Source: Bryum argenteum
Taxonomy: Eukaryota; Streptophyta; Bryopsida; Bryales; Bryaceae
NCBI GenBank assembly: GCA_037043015.1
Contig: CM073326.1
Location: 3,658,001-3,722,000 of the forward strand
Length of the DNA stretch: 64,000 nt
Direction of reading: 5' to 3'
In this document: one piece after another, positions 39,721 through 51,745 of the stretch
Position numbering within the stretch: position 1 is the stretch's first letter
How the letters are laid out: the number at the start of each line of letters is the position of its first letter
Notes under the pieces: generated by a model
Databases searched by the model: none
What the model was told of the DNA's origin: nothing
What the model saw: the letters and a program-made list of their open reading frames with translations, nothing else
Translations under genes and position numbers: made by a program

Positions 39721-40734
39721 TCCCGTTATTTTCATGCACTTGACTTGGACTTGAACATGTCTTGTGTGAAGGGTTTTGAGGATGCTTTCAGGAAATGAAT
39801 CAATCCCAGTGAAAAATGTTTGCAGTCTTCACTTTCAAACTGGAATGGATTTCCTATCTGAAGATTTCTCTTTCGGTAAAAACTGTATTTTGCATCGACT
39901 GATCGGAGATTTTACAATGAGGAATTGCATCCACAACCTTTGGATCGCATACCACCGTCTGCCGATATAAGCAGTCTGGGTAGCATACCACCGCCTCTGC
40001 TAGTTTTCCATTTTGCATAGTTCTCCTGTTTGAGGTATGCGATACATTAGAATGGAATACACGAGAAAAACACCCGACAAAAGAGGCAATTGGAGGGTAT
40101 CCCATTTGAAGGTGTATCAAAGGATTGTAGAGAATTTCATTGCCTTGCAGAATATGTCTAAAACGGATGGAGAGAATCTTCAATGCGCATATGTATGAAA
40201 CGGATGGAGAGGATCTTGATGCAAGGTAACACGTTGGTGTCAAAAATTCTTCAGTCAAACTTGTGTTGTGATCAACTGATGCTATCTTCATCAAATTTAT
40301 AACATCGTCATGTACTCAGCCAAGAACATTGTTTCAAAATGATAACATTGGTTCAAAATGATAACATTGTATGTAATCAACCAGGAACTTGTTTCAATGA
40401 GGAATTCGGTCTCGGAGTCAAACGTGGACATTGGTCATACCGGACATGAAATAAGATAGTACGGAATATAACGCTTCACAGTTTGACGACACTTCACTTC
40501 TGAGTTGGGTGAAATCAAATTGACTGCATACCTCCTCATAAAATGACGTACAAAATGAACAAGAGTTCGATGACTATTAGCAATACCCCTGCCTGATGGT
40601 TGTTCTGTCTGAACGAAGCTCCTGCATATCTACACAAAATAACAAGGAAAGTGAACATGACAAAACTGCACGAGAATCATTGAGTATAAGAGCATTCTGA
40701 GTGCACTCCTCTCTACCTATCTACCCATCTCCTA
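39721..40734. other. Non-coding; right copy of duplicated segment
   Basis: Contains the 40340-40500 copy of the segment at 38140-38275, and a short internal duplication of 'CGGATGGAGAGGATCTT'-like text at about 40158-40218. No gene is seen. Confidence 0.45.
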
Positions 40735-43700
40735 TCATTTTTCCTTAGCATTAGCAAGCATCCTGCTTTTAGACAGGAAGGTATGTCTTGCAGCGCCATT
40801 CGGGTCGTAGAAACCCGAGGCAGCAGGTGCAGATGCAGTTGCAGGTAGGGTATAGACGCTGGTTATCGATGCAGTTGCAGGTAGGGTATAGACGCTGGTT
40901 CTCGATGCAGGTGGAGCATGCCTTCCTGATGATGATCTGCTCGACCTGGCTTGAGACGTTCGCCAATAGTCATCTGCGTCTGCCACTGTCTCAGCAGCGA
41001 CATTGCCGCTTCTAGAGTGCGCCTGCATCATCATCCGTCTATGGAACTGTGAGACCAAGGATACACCCCAACTAACGAGAATCTGCCAGAACTATGTTCA
41101 CCGTGTATGCTTGATGTAGAACTCGACAGCAACAGCAACCGTCAGTTAGTGAGCTCAATGCGCAGAACTGGGCAGTCCGATGTTTATAGCAATAAGCGAC
41201 GAACCAAATTAGCAAGATTTAGCGATAGGAAGAAACAAAAGTGATTCGGGCTTCTGTTGCCACCAGAGATTCAGGATGCCATTACCTGGCTTTCGTGGCT
41301 GGAGATGCTCGTCACGCCTCCCGAGGTCTGCAATCTGCCAGGCTGGTCGTCGTTAAAATGCATCTGAAGAGTCTTGTTGCTGGAGGACTTGACAGTAGCA
41401 GGACTATTGTCGGTGGAAGAAGCAGGTTTGTAGGGAGTCTTCTTGCTGGATGTCGGCGTCTTGGCAGGACTCTTGTCGATGGAGGGGCCAGGTTTGATGT
41501 GAGTGGTAGCCAGTTGGGAAGGGTTTCCGTCGTGAATGTAGACACAAGACTTAATTACACTTTGGCTGACCTGAAAGCCCGGAATCACTGTGAAGATAAC
41601 ATTGATGTTCTCATCATTCTCTTCATCGTCGTCTTCGTCAATGACTCCCGGAACAACAGACTCCATGTACTGTCGCTCGAACCGGTGCCCCGGCTCGTAT
41701 GTCAACATCTTTACCTTCTCATCGAACGAATGCACCAATCTGTGTAGCAACCATACCGATACAGCCAGATTTAGGAAGCTCTGGTAGAACGGGGTATTCG
41801 GATGGCGTCCACTTTCCACAGCAAACAACTCATATCTGTAGAGGGGCCAAGTGTCCACGTTGAAGACGAACTTGAACTTCTTGAAGCAGAACCTCTCCAG
41901 AAACTTGGACTTATCGGTGTCCTCTTTGTCCAGGGAAGGGGGTTTCATCAGCTTGGAGATCGTGGCTGACAAGTCCTTGAACTTGGTGAAATCAGCGTAG
42001 GAGATCGTGGTACTCATCCTGTCCTGCGCATAATCTTCAAGGCCATAGTACCCGTTAGAAGCGTCGAAATCATGGAACAAGCGCCGGCAAAGGAACGCTC
42101 TCACTAGGAACGTCCAGTCTCTCCAGGCATTGAGTCTCTCCACCTCCGCCCTCACTTCGTCCCGAATAGCCTGCTTAAACTTCTCCATCTCCGTCGGATG
42201 ATTCTTCATGTCAGTGTCGAGCACCTTCGCAAAAGAAGTGACAGCCTTCTTCATCCCTATCACGGCCGTCACTAGCGTCCTTGGCGACGGCCCAGTGTCG
42301 TCATCTTGGTAGGATCCTGGAGGTGCAACTGGGAGTTGTTATGTATAGTGGCAAAGGTGGCGAGTCAAATAGCTAGTTTCTTGGGAAAAGGAAAATAATG
42401 TTTGTCTTGGTATATGTAGCTAGTCTTTTCTCTTTAACAATTCTTGAGGTGATGCCCTAAACTCGTATAGCTACTATGGTTTTCAAAAAGTCATTATACT
42501 CTATATGTACACTTCTTGCTAGAAATATCACCAATCAAAAAACTCATATCTAGCTAAATTGTGACTTACCAAATCAGAGAACGTCATTTACATGCACGAA
42601 AATATGAAAGAGGTCAATATCTCAGTATGATATTATATAGCCGTCATATTGAAATACTTGAAAGTTGTTTCAAATTCAAAATCATTTATAATAGTAAGTG
42701 ATACTAGCGTTATCTCCAAAATAATTTGTAAATCATGACAAGCATCCAAAAATGATTGCCATGTTGATTGCATCCGTGAAAATTTTATTGAATTGAACCA
42801 AAAAAAAAAAGAATAATAAAAAAAAAAAACAGAATATGAGGCTTGTCTAAAACATTGCCAAGAAACTTACTTGTCATCCATAAGTACTTGATATACTTCA
42901 ATTGCTTGCACACATCACCAATATGCAAGCGCTCCGAGGGATTTTGGCTCCAACATTTTTCAATCAATGACTTCAATATAAATGGGCAATATCCGGGTAT
43001 AATTGGACGCTCCCCCTTTAACACCTTCTCTTTTACTTTACTTAATTTGCCCTCAGATTGGAAAGGTACTTCACCACTCAAAACCTCAAAACACACCATT
43101 GCAAAGCTATATATGTCAACCTTGAAAACATACTTTGGAGATTCAACAGCTGCTCTAGAACCCACTTGATTCTCTTGATAAGTGTTTATCACTTCAGGAG
43201 CCATCCATCTACAAGTACCTGTATTGAAAGATGTGGTGGAATATGACATGCTATGCTCCTTTGTTTTAGAGATGCCAAAGTCCGCCACTTTAGCTTGCAC
43301 ATATCCGAGCTCCAAACCTAATACCTCCACATTTTTAACAAGAATATTTGAAGACTTCAAATCCCTGTGCACAATTCTTTTCTCATGAAGGTACTTGACA
43401 CCCTCTCCAACTTGCAACATAAGATCTAATCCTTCCATTACGGTGAATGGAGGAGCATCACCATTTCTCTCCCGTCGGCGGCGTATCATGTGGCAAAGAT
43501 CCCCACTCATCAGCTCCATAATGATCGAGCAACTTGACTGGCCGGTGTGACAACAAAACATAGATGTAATACTGGGATGACGTAATTGTGAAAGGATTTC
43601 AACTTCCTTCAAGAAATCTTCATTCTTTGGTCCATAAAATGTCTTCTTGGCAACACGTATTCCTAGCCACTCCTCCTTATACACCGTAGCTGTTGCACTA

Positions 43701-45450
43701 CTTCCAATTTTCCTATCCTTCTTTCTCGGTACCACCCAATCAAAGAATCCCCAAAAAGGATTTTTAACATCATCAAAACCTGGCTTGGGATTGTCTCCCA
43801 CAAGTAGATAGACAAGATATTCGGCAAGTTTGCGATTCTCAGAAGAATCTGGAGTATTCCGCTCCAAATTCACTTTCTTCAACAAAATGTTTGCATCTCT
43901 TGAAGCCATCTTCTCCACAACCTTCACTTCATCTTCATGGATTTTGGAAACTTCATCTATTGTTAGGCTTTTCAATGATGCTTGCCCATAATTGAGAGCA
44001 ATTTTACACAACTCCAAATTGAACCCTAACCATGAAATATATGCCGCTGCATTTGCCAATGTCAGTGCAGAATGCATCCAAGTGTCCTGGCAACAGCTTC
44101 GAACAAAACTTTCACCTTGTTTTGCTAATGCCACCAAGAGCTCAAAGATTTGGACTTGCCTTGCAGAGGGCATAAGTCTATGTAATCCATTGCATTGGAC
44201 TTGAGATTTCTCTAGAAATAAACTTGCACTTTGTATAGCCATGTCAAGTTTATGAATCAAATAATCACATTGTCCATCGTTAAATTCTCGAGAAGATAAC
44301 TCTTGCACTTCTTCCATGCACTTCTTTGCAAGCTTCAAATGAGAATCAAGCTTTTCCATCACACCTGCATTATTAATTTTGAAATAAAAATTACTATTTA
44401 AAGAAGAAGAAAAAAACTTACAATGATGGACAAACCACAAAAACTCAATTTTAATCTTGTGGAATCAATTAATCACTTTCGTTGAAGGTGCAAAGATCAA
44501 TTTTATAGGACTGATTTACATGGACATGATGCGAAGCAATGCTAGCACAGTATAAAATGCCAATTAATGTGTTGGATACTCATAACTTGACTTTAATTAA
44601 GGTCAAATGTGCTAAGATCACGAACTTTGTTTTCATTTGATAAAGTTTGTCTCCCAATAGAGCAACTTGAAGAATGTTCAATTGACTACAAGTACCTTTT
44701 GGCCATGGTTAGCACTATTTCTATGCAGAGTTTACAAGGACTTTGAGTACTTACACTAAAACATGATTAAAAAAAACACACAAACTTGGGACACATGCTC
44801 CTCAATTATGAATTGAGAAATTTGGTTAAAGACATAAACAATTGAACGTCTCTACTCTACCTCCATGGCTACATAAGCACTCAAGTGTCAAACATTTATC
44901 AAAAAAAGCAAATTTGAATCCAACAAACCTTTCAATTCTAAGTATTTTAAATACAAAAGATTAAAAAAACATCAAAAGAAAATACATTGATGAAATATAA
45001 CTTGGAGGTGTAGAACTATCGCGCATTGACAAGGTTAGACTCACAGGCCAAATTTCAAGAACACTATCGCCGTACTATCGTGAACAAATCATAGCCACTC
45101 CAATCAACATTGAATGAATATGACATCTATATATATATATATACAAACCTAAAAATAAAGTGAGATGAATTCTACAAACATACTTCAACATACATAGTAT
45201 AGAAAAACGTTGAATTTCCACTATCAAAAATTGAAACTAATCGAGCGTTCTCTAGAAAAAAGTTCAACAAGTGGAAAACTCCATCGACTGAGAGGCCATG
45301 GAAACAACGAACATCAAAGCCTCCCACAAATGTGACATGAAAATCACTCAGCCCATTCAACCGAGATGCATACAAAGGACTAATCATATACAAACCTGCA
45401 GTTGCACACATAGCGTCAACGTGCTCCGACGAGGTCGAACTCTCTGCCAT
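40735..45450 (-). CDS. TKL protein kinase with N-terminal helical (DUF1221-like) domain fused to a GIL1/IRKI-like C-terminal domain
   Basis: Four-exon model: 45396-45450, 42871-44364, 41286-42328 and 40735-41046; every junction is GT-AG and every phase fits (1, 1, 0), giving 967 residues. Residues ~20-235 are helical, like the DUF1221 region paired with plant kinases. Kinase ~237-500: glycine loop is unusual (IGSSATATVYK), but VAKK Lys, KEVEIL Glu, IVHRDLKSSN (~351), ADFG (~382) and RWMAPE are present, so it should be active. Residues ~540-785 match the conserved C-terminal part of GIL1/IRKI proteins (ERFCFKKF, NTPFYQSFLNLAVSVWLLHR, FERQYMESV, FTVIPGFQVSQSVI). A Lys/Ser/Pro-rich tail follows, with a duplicated TSVYTLPATAS. 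No start codon serves the GIL1-like exon: a stop lies just upstream and an acceptor at 42328 fits the kinase donor. Two separate genes remain possible if the 42329-42870 intron is not used. Reading through it instead ends the kinase in a hydrophobic FFFFIILFFFG tail. Confidence 0.72.
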
Positions 45451-48400
45451 CCCGATCGAGGCCAGATTCACTCCTTCCAGAAACCCTCAGACAAAGATCT
45501 GCGCAAGCACAACTGTAGATTCAGTCATCAATGCAAACTATCTCAATTGTACACAAGATGAACCGCAGTTCCAAGCTGGTTGTCGTGCACACGCATCTTT
45601 CACATCACGACACTCAGTGAAGAATGGTAATCACTCGGTGTAAGCGGTGTCTCAAATGGCCATAACCCAAACCCTAAGCTTCTTGCACCGTGCACTATAT
45701 ATTCTCTGCACGGAAGATTCCTGCGAGATGATTACGGCATGAAGCAACTACAGTTTATCTTCGAGAATACTGACATAATTGACCATCCCAAAACCAAGTC
45801 ATTGACCACAAATCCAAGCCTTGGACCCGGATCTTGTTCAGTATCCAAAACTGCAAATGGCCACTACGACTGGGAAGAGAATCAAAAGTCTTCCGATCCA
45901 CCAGCAACGATTCACCAGACGGTCCTTTACGCATGATAGTTAGCCCTGCTAACCAATGGACTTACAATCCTACTTTGACGCTGATACTACCGACAACTCA
46001 GAACCGAGTCATTTAGACTTGACTTGACAAACTCAAAACAAAAACATCAACAGCGAGTGCATCACCACCACATCAGCACAAGTGGAAAAAGGAATCAAGA
46101 GCCGTACAATGAACGAAGTCGAGGGGCTTTTTGTATTTCTACCTTACAAGCTATTTCTTGTAAGGATTCTGCGATTTCCATTCTAGAGGGCCGCAGAAGG
46201 TAATTTTCCATGAGACCTTTGTGGTCTCATTCTACTTTCGAAATCACTCCTCAAATTGTTTGAAACCCCAAACACATTTATATAGAAAAACAACCCATAA
46301 CTATTCCGTCTCGAGAAAAGCTTGTAGAGGTGAAATACAGCAATCTCGAGGTGACAAAGGGTATGGAGGAGGCACAGAAATTAACATGTACTTTCTTCAA
46401 TCCAAGACAAGTGTTCTGTATGCTTTCAAACAAGTGTACAGTTAGTTTCTCTAAGCCACTCTGAACACATCCTACTCATTTTCATGATGAATATTGTTAC
46501 AATGTAGGTCTTCACGACTACTTCTTGATAAATATCTACTTTGACTGTAGAGGTCGGGAGGTACATTCGATCAATTTGTTAAGAAGAGCATCTGTGTTAA
46601 GAATTTGTTAAGAAGAGCATCAAGTCAAGATGAACCAAATCTGGCTCTTTTTTAACTTCAGGAGTTAGAATGTGGAGGTTTTCTGGTTTGACAACCCGGA
46701 GTACATGAAATCCTACAAAGTCCATGCCGGAAATCATGTACATGTTTGTACAAGTCCATGCCGAAAATCCTACAAAGTCCATGCCCGAAGATTCCTTGCC
46801 CCGACCCATCTACAATCAGCGCCTCGCACAAGAATCTCATTCCAACATGCACATAAATACTACCTTACGACCAACAGTACTCATGTAAACAGAATCCAAG
46901 AGGCTGCCGACACAAACGTACTCTTACAGATCATCAACAAAGGCTCGACCCAACATGCATCGCGGCCACCTCACGTAACATCCACATGCACGAGCTTCTC
47001 ATCGTCTAGGCGTTACACATGCCCGACCAGTACCTGAGATTCTTCTCTTCTGAGAGTGGAGCTGGATGTCCTCCCAGATCAAGAAGTCGGGCAGGCTCCC
47101 CTCCTTGGCTAGACTACTTAGACAGTGATCATGCAACTCCTGTCCCGAAAAAAGCTGCACACCATGCGAAAGAACAATGGGATCAATCTCTTGCAAGCCA
47201 TCTCTGAGTAGCCACATGCTCGACCACAGACGATCATGACAAAAGCAATGAACTCAGAAAGCAACGGACCAGGGAACTCTACGGGCGTGCCTCGTCAAAG
47301 ACAGACCTCCAAATTAGAATTTTGTCGGTACAGACACAAACCAAACCCCAGCCGACTCAGAAAGAAAAAGCTTGAAAAGAGGAACCGCAAGTCCTCTCCC
47401 CGAACTTACTTTACTCGATCGATAGCCGCAGGTCATGCGCAAGCTCCCGGGCGAGGCGAAGAAACTCGCAGAAACAGCAAGCCGGACAGTGAGGTGGAAG
47501 GAACACGAGGGCATTTGCCATCGGCAATGGCGAACCGAGTGCAAGTTGAAGGAGACGATGGAACAGTCATTATCCTCGAATCAGGCCGACTTTCATCCGT
47601 TTCTGAAGCTTCCTAGCTGCCGTTTTGTTGCGAAAATGTCAAACTTGTGGAATCAAGTGGCTTAGTTACAGGGTATCAAGTAACAGTAAGTTCCTTCTTA
47701 TCTGAACTGCCCATATGAAGAAGAGAAACTCCAGCCAATTTAGAGGCCAGCGTGAATAGAGAGTTCGTTTGACCTATCCTTGGATGTATGCTCGGAGATC
47801 ATCACATCAATGGCGGAACTACTATCTCCTCTCCGGGTGAACATTATGCTAGTTCCTACCTAGCGAGTAGTGTCTCAGAGATACCGGACATGGTATCCCC
47901 ATAGACTTTTGAGGTACCCATACAATGAGGTACAATAACCCCTCATCATAGTTGGGTGGACTATGGTGGTGAGCACCAGGCTGAAACGCCGTAATAGTAC
48001 CGGCGACCTCCTCATTGGGGTTTATGAGCCCTAACCACCAAGCCAAGCTTGTGGTGCCTTAACTCATTGTCGATATGCACATTCCTCTTCAAATTCTTGC
48101 TATCTTTTGCTACTGAGAAGGAGAACTTCATAGTAAATGATTGGTATAGAAATACTACAACCCACTTAGGAGATTTGATTAGTGAAATTCTACGATATAT
48201 TTATGGAGATGATACAAGGAATTCATGATTAAGCAAAGTGGTTCCGAGGTTATCTGTCTTGTAAGTAATTTCTTATAAAAAGATTGGAGACCTTAGGGAT
48301 CTTTACATAGGGGTCAAAGGAGGGGCAAAAAAGTTCTCAATCACTACTAGGATAACCCCCCATATGCAACGTTTCAAAGCTACGTTTACCTCCTCAAGCG

Positions 48401-49821
48401 TTGCTTTTGCTGCGCTAACGGGGACATGTTGCTGAAGCAACGTCTCCAGCCACTAATCCAAACAACCGTATTGGTAAGGGAGATAGAGATATAGTGGCCT
48501 GTAACCGATGCTGATGCCACCACCCCTCCATCCCAAGACCGGTACACAGACAATAACAGACAATAGCAGTGTCTTCAGTGCGCCACTTGTGACCTCGCTT
48601 ATCTAATCCGAAGATGACCTCGCCTGCTCCGCCATCGCCAGCACCTCGTCTCACCGCCAAGCGTAAATTTCACATGCCAATTATTCAATTATTGCATGGT
48701 TGCTGTATTACAAATATGCTATGGCGATATGAGATTCTAATTCTTGTTGTAAGCTTGTTGAATCCAGAATCATGTGGAGCTTTTGGAGCATTGTTGCCCT
48801 CCTGGTGGCCATAGCCATCCCCGTTGCAGTCCGCTAGTGGAGGTGGAGTTGATGGTATGCAAATCTTCAACCACTGCATCTTGTTTTGTGTCATACTAGC
48901 AATACATTAAACCCAAACTTGCTAGAATATGCCGAAGTTTCCAAGAATGTGTCATCCAAATACTGTAAGGAAAATTTTCAGTATGTTTGTTTTATGACCT
49001 AGAGATAGATGTGAAGATGTTGATTATTGCATGTATTGAATCTTTTGCTGAAATAGTTTTGCAGATTGGTACAGGAGGCTGAACAAGCCCTCATGGACTC
49101 CAGCAGTATGGAACCCTGAAACTTTAACCTGTGTTGATTAAGGTTTTTCGATGTGAGAGTTCCCGCATGTTTTTTGCAATTATGGAAGTTTATTCGTCTA
49201 AGTTATGTATGTTATGGTTTGGTTTTGTACATCATTTAAGGTTTTAGGGTTGACTCTTACTTCGCTCATGATTTGTTGGTGGTGTGCAGAACTGGGTTTT
49301 CCCGGTTATGTGGACGACACTCGACATCTTGATGAGAGTTGCGTCATGGCTAATTTGGAAACGAGGAGGTTCAGCAGCTTACATTTTCTTCGTTTTAAAA
49401 CGAGAATAACATGGAACATGGAACAGCTACGCCTAAAACGTAGCTTTTTGAATGGAGAAGCTTGCTACGGGGAGTGTATGCAAACGTAGCATGAGCAACG
49501 AAAAAACATTGCTTTCACATATGCTACGTAGGGGGTGTAAGTAATGTTACGCCAAAAACGTAGCTTTTCATATTACTTGACAACATAGCTTTTCGTATTA
49601 CTTGACAACCGAGCCCCACGAGGAGGGTCCGTTCACCCAATTGTCTCCAAAAGTTAACACATAACGCTACAAGACTGCAAATGCAACCATAGATAAAACA
49701 GAAACGAGTCTCACCTACTTGGCTGCACGCATTCAGAATAATATATTAAAAAACAAGAGTGTATTATAACTTGCACATGAAATATATACTAGAAGGCTTC
49801 TTAAAATCAAATCTTCACCCA
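45451..49821. other. Intergenic, with a decayed 'ACGTAGC' inverted-repeat element
   Basis: 45451-45720 is probably the promoter and leader of the kinase/GIL1-like gene. 46685-46800 has four degenerate copies of an ~18-bp unit (TACAAAGTCCATGCC). A 126-codon plus frame at 47236-47616 has no relatives I recognise and is left unassigned. About 48340-49620 has many inverted and direct copies of ACGTAGC/GCAACGT motifs at its two ends, which suggests an old DNA transposon. No conserved gene could be supported. Confidence 0.4.
48340..49620. mobile_element. Possible decayed CACTA-like or MITE element
   Basis: The left edge near 48338 reads CACTACTAGG then CCCCCCATATGCAACG. The right part (49425-49610) holds several AAACGTAGC / GCTACGT copies in both orientations and a duplicated 'TAGCTTTTC.TATTACTTGACAAC'. 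Subterminal repeats clustered at both ends are typical of CACTA elements, but the matching right terminus and a target duplication were not found. No transposase is visible. Confidence 0.35.
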
Positions 49822-51011
49822 TCAAGAAAAACAAGAAAGAACTGAAATGTAACTGAAATCTTGGTGAATAGACTCGACATATTCGATGAGGAACTGGGGG
49901 AACGCGGGGTCAGCCTTGGGGTCGTACGCGAGCAGATTCTCAGGCTTGGCGTGGGCTTTGATTGCCCAGCAAGTATTGAGGCCCAGATCTTCAAGGTCGA
50001 CGTCGGAGGCGAACGATTTGCACACGTCCAGAATGGGTCGATAGCCTGTGCATCGACAGATGTTGCCCTGAATGGCCCTCTCCATGGTCTCCACGCTTGG
50101 GCCGCTGCTGTTGCGGTGCCCATTGTTGGCTTCTTTGTGTATGTGCTGCTGCTGCTTTTGCTCGTGCTTGAGGCGGCCATAGATGGCCATTGTCATGCCG
50201 GGGTACAGAAGCCGCACTGCGAGCCGTGAAATGCCGACATGCGTTTCTGGATGGCATGAAAGCCGCTTCGCTGGTTGCCCAAGCCTTCCGTGGTGGTGAT
50301 TGCGCAGCCATCGATCGAGCACAGCATCACCAAGCACGAGTTCACCGACTCCTCCATTATTTCTTCCGTTTCCGGATCATACTTTGCCAGCCATCACCAA
50401 GCATGCTCCACAGCCACCTGCAACTCATGTCAGTCAATACTCAGCTGCGGAATCTCCAATCCATCGCAGAATTCGAACACGACCACAACAGAGCTCGAAA
50501 CCAGGGTAACCACTCAGAACTCACTCACATGACTTCGCTAATATGCCCAACGACTGGTGTTTAGAAGGGTAAATTTGTAACAAGTACGTCTTTCTGGTCA
50601 TACACCTAAACTCATGTTCAAAATACGAAATTTGAGTGACAAGAATCACACAAGAAACGCTTCCATAGCTAAGTAAAAACCCACATGAGCCATTGACTAC
50701 TCTAACAACATCAAATAGTGAGCACAGTACTTCAATTCAATGTGAGGAGAGGGGTTCAAGCCACACGATATTAAGAGTGGCAAAAGCATGGACACGGCAA
50801 CACGCGAAGAAGACATTTCACTGCAAGTGCAACTGTGAGGGTTTCTCGTACCTTCGCCACAGCCCCGTTTGGGGCCTCTGAAACGAGTCTCGCTGCGAAT
50901 GTAGGTGAGGAGACTGGTGGCAGGATCCACGGAAGAAAGCTCCACTTTCTCTCCATTGAGAGCAAACACGAGTGGCTGGTGCGCCGGCTTCACCGTCGAT
51001 GGAAGACCCAT
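49822..51011 (-). pseudogene. 5' fragment of an aldehyde oxidase / xanthine dehydrogenase gene
   Basis: Exon 1 (50852-51011) codes MGLPSTVKPAH...VFALNGEKVELSSVDP then GPKRGCGEG. Exon 2 begins at 50417 (GGCGAC) and runs to 49822, with the intron still in place. Together they cover only the two N-terminal [2Fe-2S] domains: plant-type GCGEGGCGAC cluster, TTTEGLGNQRSGFHAIQKRM, QCGFCTP, GMTMAIYGRLK and NICRCTGYRPILD. Exon 2 has two frameshifts: one around 50365-50385 (before KYDPETEE) and one around 50195-50205 (in TPGM). The FAD and molybdenum domains are absent; the frame ends shortly after AFPQFLIEYVESI. The retained intron shows DNA-level copying. Host-gene relic, no enzyme. Confidence 0.9.
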
Positions 51012-51745
51012 CGTCGCTCGACCTTTCAACCTCCAATCAAAGTTCGATTCTCGACAAAGCCGCTCAATGCAACTGAGCGCCCATCAACACCTCCCACACC
51101 GAAACTCTAAGCTCAAGATTCAGAAGTAGCTACTCATCACGCTGCAACTGAGCCCACCAACTACTTCTGCGCACAAATCCCACACTCGTCAGACCATCAT
51201 CACCACTCGGAGCCAACAATGCAACGATCTCTAGGCTTAGTACATGATGAAACGGTGAGAACCAACAACTTCCTTTCTCGTACAAGGCTCGATCCTTGCA
51301 GGCCAAGGTATGTAATCCATGATGCCGAATGGAGGATGTGGAGCCGGCCCACTGTCAGAAGCATGTCAGTGGACACTCGGAGCATTCGACAACACAGTGT
51401 TTTTAGAACTTTGTCTTCTTTTTATTATTATTAATCGTAATATAGAATGAGTTTCCTGATTGCAGAAAAGAAATGTTACAGAAGCTTACAGATTACAAAT
51501 CAAACACAAGATCCAACACAAAACGATCTCCTCACAAACAGGAGCTGAAATTTACTAACAAAGTATGCAATTTGAACCATTTATGAAAGAAAGATATATC
51601 ATTTCACTTTCATTGAGAAAATCAAAAGTATGAAATAATGAAATATCATTTCACTTACATTGTGAAGAATCGAGAGTACTATTCTTTCACAAAGACATGC
51701 CCATTGCGCATTGTCACTTCAAACTAGCTCGTACCACCTTCCCCA
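51012..51745. other. Non-coding between the oxidase relic and the transposase-like gene
   Basis: Only short frames; two close copies of 'ATATCATTTCACTT.CATTG' at about 51596-51663. Nothing else is recognised. Confidence 0.4.

Noticed and set aside
41241-41747. 168-codon plus frame opposite the GIL1-like exon
   Set aside because: Antisense shadow; the minus strand carries the conserved domain.
42785-42870. Kinase stop at 42785 as the true gene end
   Set aside because: A strong GTAAGT donor lies before it and the added residues are a homopolymer-like hydrophobic tail; kept only as a possible retained-intron form.
47236-47616. 126-codon plus frame (contains EGDDGTVIILESGRL)
   Set aside because: Basic, low-complexity first half and no known relatives; not enough to call a gene.
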